DNA from: Lateolabrax maculatus
Lineage: Eukaryota; Chordata; Actinopteri; Acropomatiformes; Lateolabracidae
Reading direction: 5' to 3'
Assembly (NCBI GenBank): GCA_031216445.1
Contig: CM062197.1
Location: forward strand, 1,308,501-1,372,500
DNA: 64,000 nt
Under the pieces are notes generated by a model, which was not told the origin of the DNA, searched no databases, and was given only the letters and a program-made list of their open reading frames with translations. Below are positions 23,501 to 36,110 of the stretch, in pieces. The position numbers were made by a program, and so were the translations under genes. Each line of letters starts with the position of its first letter. Within the stretch, counting starts at the first letter, position 1.

Positions 23501-26500
23501 ACTAAAAGCTCATTTAATTTTCCATTTCCAACTAAAGTTGAAGCTTTGATCTTGTACAGTTCACATAGTGTTGCCTTGTTGTCTGGTACCAGTGAATAAA
23601 CTGACCGTCAGTCATCATCATGAACATCATAAAACCTCCTTCACGTTTTCTCAGATATTCATTTCCAGTATAACGGCTTCTTGTTTGGTTTCCTGCTGCT
23701 GTCGGTGGCAAAACAACTGCAGGTAAAACCCGAGACTAACGCACTTTGTTAATGATTCCTGTATAAATAAAGGTTGATGTTATTTGATAAGTGCTTTCTG
23801 TTACTCTGGTTGTGGCTCTAACGACAAAGTGCTTCAGTTCATCTGTATTTGTCGCGTTGTTTGTGTTGAACAGTCTCAGCACCTGCAGGGGGCGCTGCTG
23901 TTCTCCGTCCTGCTCAACCTGAAGCACATCTACCTGTACGTGGCTCCGGCCTACGGCATCTACCTGCTGAGGAGTTACTGCTTCACTCAGGACCACAAAG
24001 GTACGACACACACATACGCTTTTATTGTTTTAGCTGTGGCAGCTTGAGGTAATAAATCTAAAACTATTGAATGAGCACCTTTCAGCACAAGGCAGTTCAG
24101 AGTCCTTTACAGAAGACAGAAAGGCATTAAGAAATATATAAAAGAAACACAAAACAATTTATAAAGACATAAATAAGTTAAAATCCAACAAGAAAAATCA
24201 AACCGTAGAATCAAAATTACAGTTCAGTGCAAGATATGAATAAATAGTCCCAAGTGTCTATGGCACTTTATAACTGATGACCCAAAATGACGATTAATAA
24301 GTGTCTGAAATCTCAAAGTACTGCTCACTATTGAGTGTCAGTTATATAGGGAGTGACACAGCCACAATGAACCATAGTAAAGACCATAGTAACCACCTAG
24401 AAACAACCTAGTAACACCATAGCAACCAACGCAAAGGAGGCAGCAAACACGTGTGAGTTTTTTCTTCTGTTGTTAATAAGAGGATGTTTTGTTTTTTTGC
24501 AGACGGTTCTGTCCGGTGGAGGAGTTTCAGTCTGCTCCGTCTGCTGGCTCTCGGCAGCATCGTGGCCTCTGTCTGCGCCCTGTCCTTCGGTCCCTTCATT
24601 GCCATGGTGAGCGGAGTCTCATTACGTTTAGCTGAAGTTTGAATGGAACCAGAAAGCTGCCAAAATGTTTAGTTTGTTGACTTAATTTTGTGTTACTGAG
24701 ACCTGATGAAGCGTTGTTTATTTCAGGGTCAGCTCCCTCAGGTCCTGTCCCGTCTCTTCCCCTTTAAGCGGGGCCTCTGTCATGCCTACTGGGCCCCCAA
24801 CATCTGGGCCCTCTACAACATTCTGGACAAAAGCCTGGCGACGCTCGGTGAGGCTCCACCTCCTCATAATGCTCTGTCTAAAAACTGTGTATCTGTCACC
24901 GACTGTCAGTCCCACTGATTTGATGTTGGCTACATAGTTTCTCTGTTCATTGAACCGTCCATACACCTGTTCAGGTGTTCGTCTGAAGCTGCTGGAGGAG
25001 GCGGAGCTCCCTCGAGCCTCCATGACGGGTGGGTTGGTTCAGGAGTTTCAGCACTCGGTCCTCCCCTCCGTCTCTCCCTCCATCACACTCGTCTGCACTC
25101 TGCTCTCCATCCTGGTGAGTCAAAACAAACTCTGCCTGAGCTGGGATCAGTTTCTCTTCTTTTTAAATGTTATTTATTTACTTCTCATATTCTTTAGTGT
25201 TTTTTAAAAACACTAAAGAATGGTTGTACAGTGGTGTTACAGAGGGGGGCGTCTTCCCTCACAGATGAGCTTTGGTCATCAAGTTACCCACAGGATTAAA
25301 GTGGATAAAATGCAGTGAAGAACTGCGGTGGACTACAGTAAAAACACACAGGACAGCTATGAAACACAGCAGAGTGCCGTTCCAATCAAAATATTTAAGT
25401 TGCCTCAACAAACAATTTTTTTTTCGTCGTACAGAGGAATAATTTCAATAAAAAGTCCAGTTCAGGAGCGTCACTCAATCAGCTCCAACTTTCTGTCCGC
25501 CCTCTCTGACTCTGCCTCTCTGAAGCCGGCGGTGGCGTCCATCTGGCGGCGTCCTCGCGGTGCTCGGGGTTTCCTGCGCTGCCTGCTGCTCTGCGCGCTG
25601 GGCTCCTTCATGTTCGGGTGGCACGTCCATGAGAAGGCCATCCTCATCGCCATCCTGCCTCTCAGGTCGGTATCACATCCAGACGCTATATTTCAAAATG
25701 TTTTTAATGCTGTAAATAAGCTCCAAGGTCCAAGTTATTGGAACTTTTTATCGATGCCAACGCACTGGACTCAACAAATCAATCAACCAAGACTCTTTTG
25801 ATATATAAGTTTAGTGTATTCTGTTTTTTTAAAGTCTGTTTTTCCTCCTGTAGCATCCTGGCGGTTGAGAGCAGAGAGGATGCTGGGATCTTCCTGGTTC
25901 TGACCACCACAGGTCATTATTCCCTGTTCCCGCTGCTCTTCACCCCCGCAGGTAAACACCACACTGACAGACAGGATAGAGGTTTAATCTGAGTAAACTA
26001 AACGAGGACGAGTAAAGGAATATGTCTGTTATGAAATTTGACTTAATAATTAAAAAAAATCAGTCAGTAAATTAAATTTAAGGTTTTATAAAGTCCTCTT
26101 CATTTTATTTTTGAACCCTTTTAGCGTCGTCACTTTTTTGTCTCTTTTCAGTCACATTTTGGTTGTTTTTGACTGTTTAGTTTCTGCATTTGAAAATTTG
26201 AAGATTGCATTTTAAAAAAAACTTTTGAAGCCGAAGAAATTCTGAAACTTGTACGAAGCAGCTGTATTTCAATCAGCTGTGCAGGTGTTGTGACCTCTGA
26301 CCCTGATGAATCCTTCCTGAATTTGATGAATTGACTCACTTTATTAAATGTGTGTTTTGCAGAGTTGCCCATTAAAGTGGTTCTGATGCTGATGTTTACG
26401 ATCTACTCTTTCACTGCTCTGAGGAAACTTTACAGGTAAAGAAACAAGTTATATTGCCTTGATACAATAGTTAAAAAATAATGTGTTTTATACAAAGTTT

Positions 26501-26679
26501 CCTTCAAAAAACAATCAATAGAGACTACAGACTGTACTGGACTTAAGGCTGATATTTAAGAGTTTCAAAAAATCTTTTTTCTTTACATTGCACAAATTTA
26601 AAGATGCTTAAATGTGGTTCTACAGTGGACAAACATTGTTTTTAAATTTCAAACATTTATTTTTCCCATTCAGCCGACA

Positions 26680-26720
<41 letters not shown>

Positions 26721-27031
26721 GTATATATATGTATAATAAAGTACAAAGTTTAAATATAAATAAAAAGAATAAAAGCAACAACAGTTACTGACTCTCTCCT
26801 GTCAGCGGTCAGGGGTCCCTGCTCCATCCTCTGGAGTCCGTCTACCTGCTGGGACTGGTTGCCGTGGCGATCGCCTGCGAGATCGTCTTCCCTCTGTCGC
26901 CGTGGCAACGGAAGCTGCCCTTCCTCCCCCTGCTGGCGACGTCGGTGTACTGCTCTGTGGGCGTCTGTTACTCCTTTCTGCGTCTGTACGTCAGCCTGCT
27001 GAGGCAGGAGGAGAAGCCCAAACAGCTGTGA
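20569..27031 (+). CDS. alg8: Dolichyl-P-Glc:Glc1Man9GlcNAc2-PP-dolichol alpha-1,3-glucosyltransferase (ALG8)
   Basis: Adds the second glucose to the lipid-linked oligosaccharide in the ER lumen during N-glycan assembly (GT57 family, with ALG6). Thirteen exons: 20569-20657, 21588-21666, 22465-22658, 22941-23050, 23655-23722, 23874-24000, 24503-24606, 24727-24847, 24975-25114, 25526-25665, 25854-25951, 26363-26435, 26806-27031. Sum 1569 nt, 522 residues, against about 526 in human. Start context is strong (G at -3 and +4). Family landmarks: DFEVHRNWLAITHSLP in the first luminal loop, which carries the acidic residues conserved with ALG6; SEWTLDYPPLFAWFEF; HIYLYVAPAYGIYLLRSYCF; RLFPFKRGLCHAYWAPN; FMFGWHVHEKAI; TGHYSLFPLLFTP. 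It is a multi-spanning membrane protein with hydrophobic helices throughout. The exon 10 acceptor (CTGAAG) is the weakest junction but keeps frame and homology. Confidence 0.96.
20954..20964 (+). promoter_or_regulatory. alg8: YY1-like site in alg8 intron 1
   Basis: AAGATGGCGCC matches the YY1 core (AAGATGGCGGC) closely. It lies about 300 bp downstream of alg8 exon 1, the usual position of YY1 sites just inside housekeeping transcription units. Function inferred from motif and position. Confidence 0.45.
26682..26733. repeat. (AT)n microsatellite in alg8 intron 12
   Basis: TA/AT dinucleotide tract with GT interruptions, about 70 bp before the last alg8 exon. Likely polymorphic. Confidence 0.9.
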
Positions 27032-28030
27032 GACGGCGTCCTGTACCTGAGAGGTCACAGGTTAGATCCCCCAAACACACCTACACCCCTCCTGCACACG
27101 TTGTCCCTGAGCAGGACACTCAGACGCTGACTGCTCTCTGTGCAGCTCAATCAGGAGAAAGCAACCGACATCTTTACTTGGCGTGTCTGGCTCCATTCAG
27201 TTTTTTTTTAGCATTTTTTTCTTCTTCTTCTTCCTCTGGAATGCAGACCAGACCACATAACATCACATCCTGATATTACGCTGCGCGGCAGTTTTTGGAG
27301 CAGAAAAGTGAAAGGTTATCTGAGCTTGGATTTGTAGACAAATCTATAACAGGAAGTCAGGGGATGTGGAGTTCAACTTTAAGCCACGGATACGGCCACA
27401 ATGATTAAGGTTTACAGACTGTGGGAGGCGCTTGTTTGACTTTATTCATATTGACTTCACCAGTAGTCAATGCTGACTCTGGTGAGACATTCAGTTGTGT
27501 TTTGTGGCATGCGTAGAATAATCAAAGCCTTCTTAAAATGGCAGTTTTTCCTGGGAAGTTTGGTTTAGCCGTACATGTAACATTGCACGTTATATTTCTG
27601 TGGACTTGAGCTTCCATACAGCAAAATTAAAGTTACAATAACATCATATTTTGCATATATGAGGCCTAAGTGTCTCAGTTGACACTTTGCAACTCAGTTT
27701 ACTTCGGATCATTCTGTTTTGTGAATCTAATTCCATGCTAAAGAATTTGGTATCAGGGCCGATCCGTTGTATGTGACGATGCTAACTCCCTCCTTCTCAG
27801 GATCAAAGCTGAGTTCAGAAAACATTTAGGAAACAGCATCTCGTGTTAATGATAAATGGCAGCATCAGATAAGCTCAGTCACTAAGATAAATGTCGTTTC
27901 TGGCCCACCTGGGACCACCAGTGCTGAAGAACTACTTCCTTTGCTTTTAATAAAACATCACTTGGACCAAAACAGATCCAAAAGACAGACGATGAAAGAC
28001 ATTTATGATGTTTTTTTTCCTACATTTTCA

Positions 28031-28036
28031 AATAAA
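28031..28036 (+). terminator. alg8: alg8 poly(A) signal
   Basis: AATAAA about 1 kb after the stop codon, followed by TTTGTGTATGTGATGATG. An upstream alternative AATAAA lies at 27949-27954. The 3' UTR (27032 to about 28055) holds no other gene. Confidence 0.6.
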
Positions 28037-28194
28037 AGAAAGATTAATTTATCCCATTTGTGTATGTGATGATGTTTATTGTGATTGACTTCTACTATCA
28101 TGTCACCTTCCACAAAAAAAGTGGATTAAACAAACTTTAAAAAAATACTTAATTGTCAGAGTTTAAATAAAAGACACAAAGTTTGTTTAAAAAC

Positions 28195-28200
28195 TTTATT
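28195..28200 (-). terminator. Minus-strand poly(A) signal opposite alg8 (distal GCAP end?)
   Basis: Reads CAATAAAGTTTTT on the minus strand, a good signal context. It would end a minus-strand transcript about 1.7 kb past the GCAP stop codon, tail to tail with alg8. A proximal GCAP signal lies at 29820-29825. The 28200-29800 interval has no coding potential I can support, so it is probably GCAP 3' UTR or spacer. Confidence 0.45.
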
Positions 28201-29819
28201 GATAAGGCAACACAAAACATGATTGAGTAAAATGAACTTAGTGTTTTTACAGGACATATTTCCCTGTAAAAATCTCTATATTGCACTATAAGAGCCGTTA
28301 GGGTTGATGCTAACCTGCAGATCAGACCTGACTGTGCGACTATAACTTAGCAGCTTTAAGGACAAAATGGCCTCTCTTCCTCAACTCTAACCATCCAGCC
28401 TGAGTTCATAATCAGTTTTCACTCTACAAACATGTTCAAGCACTCCCCTCCGTCGTCCTGATCTTGTCTTGCACATCATCGTATAAAAGTAAAAATGTTT
28501 TAAACACTCAAATCATTCAGTAGATTCCTTTTGAACTTCAAAATAAGAGACCAGTTGCAGAAAAAAAAACAACTAACGCTGTAAAAGAACAAAATAAGAC
28601 AACAATATTCATATGTTGTGATGCATCCGAACATTGTTGCTGCACCTAAGCAGTTTAAAATGTTTACAGAGATTTGACTCAGCGGAATCATGTAGTCCTT
28701 CAAATTAAAACCAGTTTTTACAAATTATTGGGATATTAATCATACCTTGGCTGCCTGGACTGGCCTGTTGCCAGAGGATCAGGTTGGGTAGGATTATTTT
28801 GTCCTTGAATACGCTGCTCCGCTCTGAGGTGGAAGCCAGAAATTGAGAGTGGATTTACTGGCCTTTGGTAGATATTAATTAAAGTAATGCTACTGTTTGA
28901 GTATGTTTTAGGGGTTGAAAGCAGGAAGTTTTTAAAGCTTTTAGTTAATATTTTCCTCCTCAAGCCTGCAGGCGGCTGCTGAGCTTGTCCTCTGTCTATA
29001 AATCTGCTCTATTACGGCTGAGGCTGCTGAACCTTTTACAGCATTAAGAGGATCAGCAGCTTCAGGGCAAAGACCATCTCACTGCAGGACAGACTCCCAG
29101 CATGCTCTGCTCTCAGAGACAGAACCGACCTCTAACTGTGGCTGGCCAATATGGTCGAAGATCACCGTTACAGCATTATTAAAGATATTGATGCATACCA
29201 CAATATGGCAAATATCGGCAAAATCACATGTACAATAAAGGCGGATCAGCTTTCTGCCTTCCATCAACCAAACTCTTTGTAAGTGTAAAATATAGTTGAT
29301 AATTTTAGACACACGCATTCGTACAAGAACTTTACCTAAATAAAACACGGTCTTAAATTGGCAGGATTTTGAATGGAATGGAATGGCGTCTTTGGAAACT
29401 GGAATCATCGCTATAATTTGCAATAAAGTTGTGTGGATTTAAAAATTATTGGAGGATTGTGATCTTTGTGATGGTGGATGATTTGTGAGGCGAAAGATAG
29501 ATTTGTGACGGTGGATTTTGTTGGACTCCCGAAGGATGAAGATGGGAAAATGCTGGAAAACGGAATCATCAAAGTCTTCTTCAAAGATATCCTTGTCAAA
29601 AATTAGTTTGTTTTTCAACGTGATACCTGGAGATGAGGAGGGGAAGAGCAGCCGGACGCTCAGAGGCTGGATAGCCAATCACAGTCCATTGCAAAGTTTT
29701 ACATTTTCAGCATCCATTGTTTCCCGCTGCCTCCCAAAACATCAGCCATCTATCAGAAGTCTGTTACGGGGTGGAGCAAGTTTTTTGTCTTTTTTTTGAA
29801 GGGTATTGAATTATTATTT

Positions 29820-29825
29820 TTTATT
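29820..29825 (-). terminator. guca1c: Proximal poly(A) signal of the GCAP gene
   Basis: TTTATT on the plus strand gives AATAAA in transcript sense, about 80 nt after the stop codon at 29904, within T/A-rich sequence. Confidence 0.4.
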
Positions 29826-29903
29826 TCTTTTTCATTTTTGGGGGGATTGGAGGATTTCCGCTTCAGCCAGTCTTTGTTGTCACGGTGCACCTTTGGCTTG
29901 GCG

Positions 29904-32900
29904 CTATCCTTCCGCCCGGCCCTCCACGATGATGATTAACACTGGCGTCAGGTCCATCATTTTCTTCAGCATGTCCATGATGTCGTCGTGGTCTTTGGCT
30001 CCCTCAATGAACTCCTCCAGGGTTAGCTCACCTGAGGGTTCAAAAGGCAGTTGAGGGGTTATAATGGGGAATGAAAAACTAAACGGGTTAAACACCAGGA
30101 TAAACCACTCAGTATTAATCCTGCTTTCCAGTGACAGTTTATAAACTCTAAACCACGAGGCGGCTCTCTGCACATCCTCCATTTGGGCTTGCTGACATTT
30201 GTAGTTGTTTCTCTGAGAAGTAAAGAGCTGTATCATCTGCATAGATATAGACTTCATCAGCTGTGTTGGGTTCATCTCAAACTAAACACTTGTGCCTTTT
30301 TCTCAACATTTAAACCGTATAGATGCTAAACTAGTGGTAGCATTAGTATCTCATGCCTCCTGAGGCCGTAATGTTCATTACAAACTGTTAGATTGATAAA
30401 AAAAAATTAAACTTTCCGGCTCTCGAGTATGAAACCTTACTGCTGAAGATGGATGAGTAGTGAAACTAGCATGTTATTATGCGAACAGGTAGCATTTTAA
30501 GAGTGGTTTGTGGTTTAAATGTTGGCACTCTGTTGGCCTACAGCAGTACTACTGTCTGTACTGGTAGTAATAACAGTAGCAGAACCATTAACTTTAGTGG
30601 CATTAACAAAAATATGATCAGCAGCATGTTGTTCTTTACCTTCTCCCTTCACATCGATCCTCTCAAATATGAGCGAGACTATTTCCTCGGGGTCGATGTC
30701 TCTGTTCCGTGTGATGTCCTGGATGGCCTGTAGGGGGAGACACACACAGTCAGACTCAGATAGAAACCATAAAAACCAGAGAAGAAAAACAAGATCAGCG
30801 TTTCTATATGATCAAAAGACTTAAAACAACCTTTAATAGCTCTGAATCGTCACTTTTGCTCTGCGGGTTTGTTCTCATATTTCTAAATGATGAAGCCGAA
30901 AGCCGAGTCAAAGATTACGAGAATAATCTGATCACTATATCCCGAGCACTAAACTATAATGTTTAGTTTGCCATTTTTTCTTATAATTTTCCATTTGATT
31001 TTGGGTCAAACAATCCTCCACAGTTGGAGAGGGTTAAACGCTCCACAGCAGACTGGACCCTTTGCTGGATTCATTCGACCCACTTCCAGCGGCTTCCTAT
31101 CGGCTGATAGATTGAGCTCATTCAGCAGATTAAGACTCATCTAATTTCAGAGCTAATCCAGCCCAGTTTTCTGTCAGCGTGAGCAGAGCAGCAGCTTCAG
31201 CACTGCTGATTCAGTCAGTTCACTCACAGGAACGCAGTCTGTAGGTCATTTTACAGCGTTAAGTGTTAAGAGAAGCTTCTGTCCTTCATCATAAGCTTCT
31301 ATAAACTCCCTTAAATGTCTTAGTTGCATTTTGCACTTTTCCATCGAGTGGAAATATTCCAGATATCTCACATATCTCCTCTAAATTCAGCCTGACATAT
31401 TTGTTGTCTTTAGAAAATTTTGAATAAATGAATTAAGATTTTATTATTGTGTCATGCATACAGAGACACCATCAATTCATATAAACCATATCCAGAGTGC
31501 TGCGTATACATTTTCACAACCCTATCTCCTAGAAATGACATTTACACACAATGAATTAACAACAATAAATGTTTTCTATTAACATAATGAGGAAATGTTG
31601 TTAATTAACGTATCCAGCAAGTCACAAAATGTTCACTGACAACATATTTAATTTAATTTGTTCGTTTGTTTTCCTCCAAAATATCCAGTCTTACAATACA
31701 ATACCAGCTGGTAGTGGGTACAGCATTATTAAACCTTTTTGTGGTTCTCTTTAGACTCTCAAAGCTCTTGGTTAAGGTTTGGGAAAGCCTTCAGCCACCT
31801 TAACATTTAACTGAAACCACCATCTTTACTGAATCTTAACCATCGTGTTGTTGTTGTCCGACCCACAGACAGGACTCAGGATGTGAACCTGGACTCTGGA
31901 GTCCCGACATTAACTCTCTTAAATCACTGAATGTTTTTGAATCGACCCCCCAACAGGAAGAACAGCAGCTCTCAGCTGTGGGGACAAACACATGTTTTAT
32001 ATCCAAATAAATCCTTCATTTTGGCTGTGACGAGATATTTTCAAAATCATTTTTCTTCAGTAGAAAACTGTGATTTATTCTACATAAGCACGGTCCAGAA
32101 AACATGCTGGACACCAACATGTAGGCAAAACCCTGTAAAGCTCATCAAATGTACAGACTGCTATTCTCTTTTGAACACTGTTATTTTAGCTTATATTTGT
32201 TATATTTGTGGCTACATTAAAAGTGTGCTGAATGAGCTGTCAGCAGCACCCGTGGATGTACAGACAACCATCACTGGATCACTTTGGCACTGAAGGAAAC
32301 TTAAAAAAGAGACGGTCTCAGGTTCATTCTCTGATTTGTGGATGGATTTATGGATCCCGAGGTCACATGGTTGCCTGTTAGTGTGATGATTACCGAGAAG
32401 ATGGTCTCCAGTTCTTCCCTGTCGATCTTTCCGTTGCCATCCTGGTCAAACAGTTTGAAATACCACTTTAGTTTCTGGTTGATTTCTCCTTTCAGCATCA
32501 GACTGATGGCTGCGATGTACTCCACAAAGTCGATATAACCGTCCTGCAGACAGAAAAGAACAAAACCATGATGAGGCTGTTAGGATCACTTTCTCTGAAG
32601 AAGTTTTTAAGTTCAGGTCCTATTTTTATTAGTTTATCAGTTCTCTAACACTAAAGCTAAGTAATTTTTACAGTTTTAGTATGTATTGTATTTAGCTGTT
32701 GTTGTATGGCTGCTTTTGTTCAAACAGTATTTAACATTTGAGAACTTATTTTGTCTAATGAAAAAAATGGTTTTGGAGATTTTTTTCTCTCAAAATAAGG
32801 CTCTCAAAAAGTTTAAAACACTTTAACTTTTTTGGTTTCTCTTTTTGACTTCAGTAACCTGGGAATTAAAGTTTATTCTGCCTGTTGAACTCACTGGAGA

Positions 32901-35492
32901 CCTCCACCTGTATGGGATCCATAAAGAGTCTAAAAGATTTTGAACCTGTTTATAAATAAAGTCTGTGGTCGTAAATCAGACTACTGACTACTTAATTAGA
33001 AATTAAATCAAGTTAGAAAAAAGAAATGCTTTCCTGAACATCTGAGTACAGATTCCAAACAGAAAACTGTGTGTTCCTAGATGGGGTTTGACACTGAAGT
33101 ACACAAGCGTAAATTCAAGTTACGTATTTTAGCTCTACTTTTACAGCTGAATCCGATCGGCCAATGAGGCAAGCACTACAAACTGAACATGAAGAAGATA
33201 AAGAACACATGATGGGCAGCTGACTTTCCGGTAATATCGTTTAAAGCGTGATTACAAGACATCGGGAATTTCTGATGCCGTCTCCCACTTAGTGAAAAGA
33301 ACTTCAGACATAGACAATATTAACACTAATACAATCAATTCTCATGTTATAGAAGCTGTTTGTTTGTACCTGGTTTCACTTGAACTGCTACAAATATGAA
33401 ATGATTGGATTAACCTGAAACACGTCAACATCTGCTCACAGCATCAATTTATGACTCGATTCTGCAAATTGCAAGGTGACGTCTTAAAATGTCGAGATTT
33501 GAGATGCTGAATCCAGAGGACGACCACATACTTTTCATAAACACACTCTGTTTATTAATGAAAATTGGTTAAACTAAACAAACTCTGTGGACTGAACCTC
33601 ATTAAAAATATCTACGTTTTAACCCCAACGGAGCCCTGTGATCCCCTCGTGTCCTTCAGTCCCGAGCTCTCAGAACATCCTGACTGAACTTCACCACCAC
33701 ACACTCTGAATCCACTTAACTCGCCATAAACACACTCAGCGAGGATAAATGGCTCTGCATGCCGACGCTTTAAACCAATTAGACAGAGAGCCAATGAAGG
33801 TACTGCTTCAGCCATCTTTGTCCTGATTTTAACACTTCGCTCCTGCAGCAGAAACATTTTGTTGGATAAAGACATAGAATCAAAAATACAAGTCAAAAAA
33901 TACCATTTTCAGCTGTAACTAAAATAATATGAGACAAAACATGACTTCTGGTTAACCTTCAAAATAAAAGCACAACATTTAGTGTGAAAGTTTAGTCTTG
34001 ACTAAAAACTAGTTTGACAGAAGAATCGTAGCTCAACGTCTTCTTACTAGCATTTACTGAAGCTTTCAATCACTTCTCAAGGCCTTCATCAGTTAATGGA
34101 GTTAGCAAAAACAGAGAAAACTCAACATGGATGAAAACCATGAGATGCAAGTAAAAGCGCCATTAAAAAGGTAGTTAGTGGGAGTTAAGATAGATATAGA
34201 TATGTATTATATATATGTGCAAAAAAAATTTTAGGTAATATTTAGAAGAATGGTTCAGTAAGTTATTTAATGTTTCATGCACATACAGAAAAACTCTTCA
34301 TACTGTTTCTCCTGAGGTGAATAAACTACCAAAATGTTCCTGAAGATCACATGAACTTCAGTAGAAAGGTCACAGGTCAGTTTAGTGTAAAAATGCTGAC
34401 GTCGTCACATCAGCCTGAGACAACACAGTGACTTCCTGTGTTATCCTTCGCTATCACAATAAAGATTTGAATCAGTTTTACTCTGAAATCCATCTTATTC
34501 TTCTTTGCACTTATGGAAGAAGTAATGAGATATGTTATTGAAGTAAAAGTAGCAAAACTTCAGTGAAAAATTGTAAAAGTACTGCAGTGTCAGCAGAAAG
34601 TACTTAAAGTATCAAAAGCAGCAGAATGGCCCACGTCAGTGGTGGAAAGTATCTGAGTACATTTACTCCAGTACTGCACCTTTGTACAATTCTGTGGTAC
34701 TTGTACTTACTTTGAGTATTTCCATTTTATGATAGTTCTACTCCACGAGAGAGTGCTATAGTTAACAGTTAGTGTTCTTTCAGTGGTGGAAAAGTACTCA
34801 GACACTTTGCATTCCATACAACAACATAAAAATACTCCATTACAAGTAAAAGTACACAAGTATTCTCAGCTTCATGATAGAGTATCAGTAGTGGTTGTGC
34901 TGATACTTTAACTACAAAAAGATACAAGAAGATAATACTTGTGTACTTTTAGTTAAGTAGGATTTTGAATGCATGACTTTCATTTGTAATAGAGTGCTTT
35001 TATTTCTACAGTTTTTACATTTATTTATTGATACTTTTACTTCAGAAAACACTTCTCTTCTACTTCTCTTTTGTGCTCAAGGCTCCAGTGAGACTTAAAC
35101 CGGCTCTGGTCCAGTGAAACCGGCAGATAAACCAGTGGTGAAGACTTTTACAACTACAGCTGTAACATAAAACATTAAAATGACAGATTTGTTGTCTGAA
35201 CCGACTAGAACTCGCCATTAATTTAGACAGCGTTTATTTCAGAACTTTTAATTAGAAAGACCCTCGCAGTATAAGTGTGAGTTGTTGTGAAACGCACCCC
35301 GTCCATGTCGAAGGTAAAGAAGACCTGGTCCACATAGCTGTTGGCGTTCTCAGTCATGCCCTTCAGGCCCAGGATGGCCTTCAACTCGAACAGCGTGATG
35401 AGGCCCGACGGAGACTCCCGCATGAACTTATTGTACCAGTGGTGCATGTCCTCCGCCAGGATGTCGTCTAGGTTCGAGCCGTGGTTCCCCAT
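29904..35492 (-). CDS. guca1c: Guanylate cyclase-activating protein (cone-type GCAP, probably GCAP3)
   Basis: Neuronal calcium sensor of photoreceptors that activates retinal guanylate cyclase when calcium falls in light and inhibits it when calcium is high. Four exons: 35298-35492 (ATG at 35492), 32394-32543, 30640-30727, 29904-30031; 561 nt, 186 residues. N-terminal MGNHGS has Gly2 for N-myristoylation. EF-hand 1 is degenerate (PSGLITLFELK), as in all GCAPs; EF2 is DMDGDGYIDFVE, EF3 DQDGNGKIDREE, EF4 DVKGEGELTLEE. The four-exon structure with the first intron inside the EF2 loop fits the family. Lys at position 3 of the EF4 loop replaces the usual Asn/Asp. The family call is firm; the symbol guca1c rests on remembered similarity to fish GCAP3, and guca1d or another cone paralogue is possible. 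Confidence 0.85.
30960..31240 (+). repeat. Possible decayed LINE fragment in GCAP intron 2
   Basis: Plus-strand sequence reads like a degenerate non-LTR reverse-transcriptase C-terminal region (translated CWIHSTHFQRLPI, then frame breaks). It lies in intron 30728-32393, which otherwise holds no recognisable feature apart from a short repeat end at 32250-32306 shared with 14050-14106. Confidence 0.3.
32544..35297 (-). other. First intron of the GCAP gene, repeat-bearing
   Basis: 2.75 kb without coding potential. The block 34640-35060 is a copy of the ACTTGTACTTTACTTTGAGTAT dispersed repeat family, partly duplicated (two starts, at about 34640 and 34785). The 34060-34110 block reads CTTTCAATCACTTCTCAAGGCCTTCATCAG, split here as CTTTCAATCACTTCTCAAGG and CCTTCATCAG, recalling the end of a mobile element. 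Confidence 0.5.
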
Positions 35493-36110
35493 TGGTGCGG
35501 TCCGACAGGTGCACCGAGGCGAAGAAAAACGAAACCTCCAGGAAAAGGACGTATGAGGGGAGACGGTTTTAGAAAAAGAAACGAAACCAGCAAATGACCT
35601 CAATCAGGAACCGAAGGCCTCCTTTGATCCTCAGTGGACGGATGTCTGAAGAAGTCAGCAACAATAAGCGCTCGATAAAAGGGTCCGCTGTCCTTTTCTT
35701 GGGACAGAGAAAAAGAAAAGTCATGAAGGATAGAAATCCGTGTCGTCGGCAGCAAGGCCAGCAGGCTTCAGCAGAAAAAGCCGGCTGACATCCAGGCTGC
35801 AGTGACTCTGCAGGCAGAGAACAAACCTCAGGACTCTCTAACCCTCTTAGGTCCTGGAGGCAAAAATCAAGGAAGCACCTAAAATAACTCCCTAATGAGA
35901 TCAGGCTGCCCTGCCGCAGGGTTCTGCTGCCAGAGACCAAGCCAAGAGGCTTTACCTGCCGAGTTCAGGTGAGGGAGTGAGGCTGGCCCTGGAAGCAGGA
36001 TGGTTATGTAACAGATTCACTTGGGTGTCCAGGTTCAGAGGGAGGGGTTCCTCGCTGTGACGAGGGCGTTTCCACCCGAGGAGGAGGCTGACTAGGTCAG
36101 GTCATCTGTG
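35493..36110 (-). promoter_or_regulatory. Upstream region of the GCAP gene
   Basis: GC-balanced sequence upstream of the start codon. On the transcribed strand a CTTTTATCG element at about 35672-35680 could be a TATA-like box, which would place transcription start roughly 150 nt before the ATG. No clear photoreceptor CRX site could be called by eye. Confidence 0.25.

Noticed and set aside
31931..32293. 120-codon plus-strand open frame in GCAP intron 2
   Set aside because: AT-rich codon use, no domain, and its end is a repeat shared with 14050-14106.
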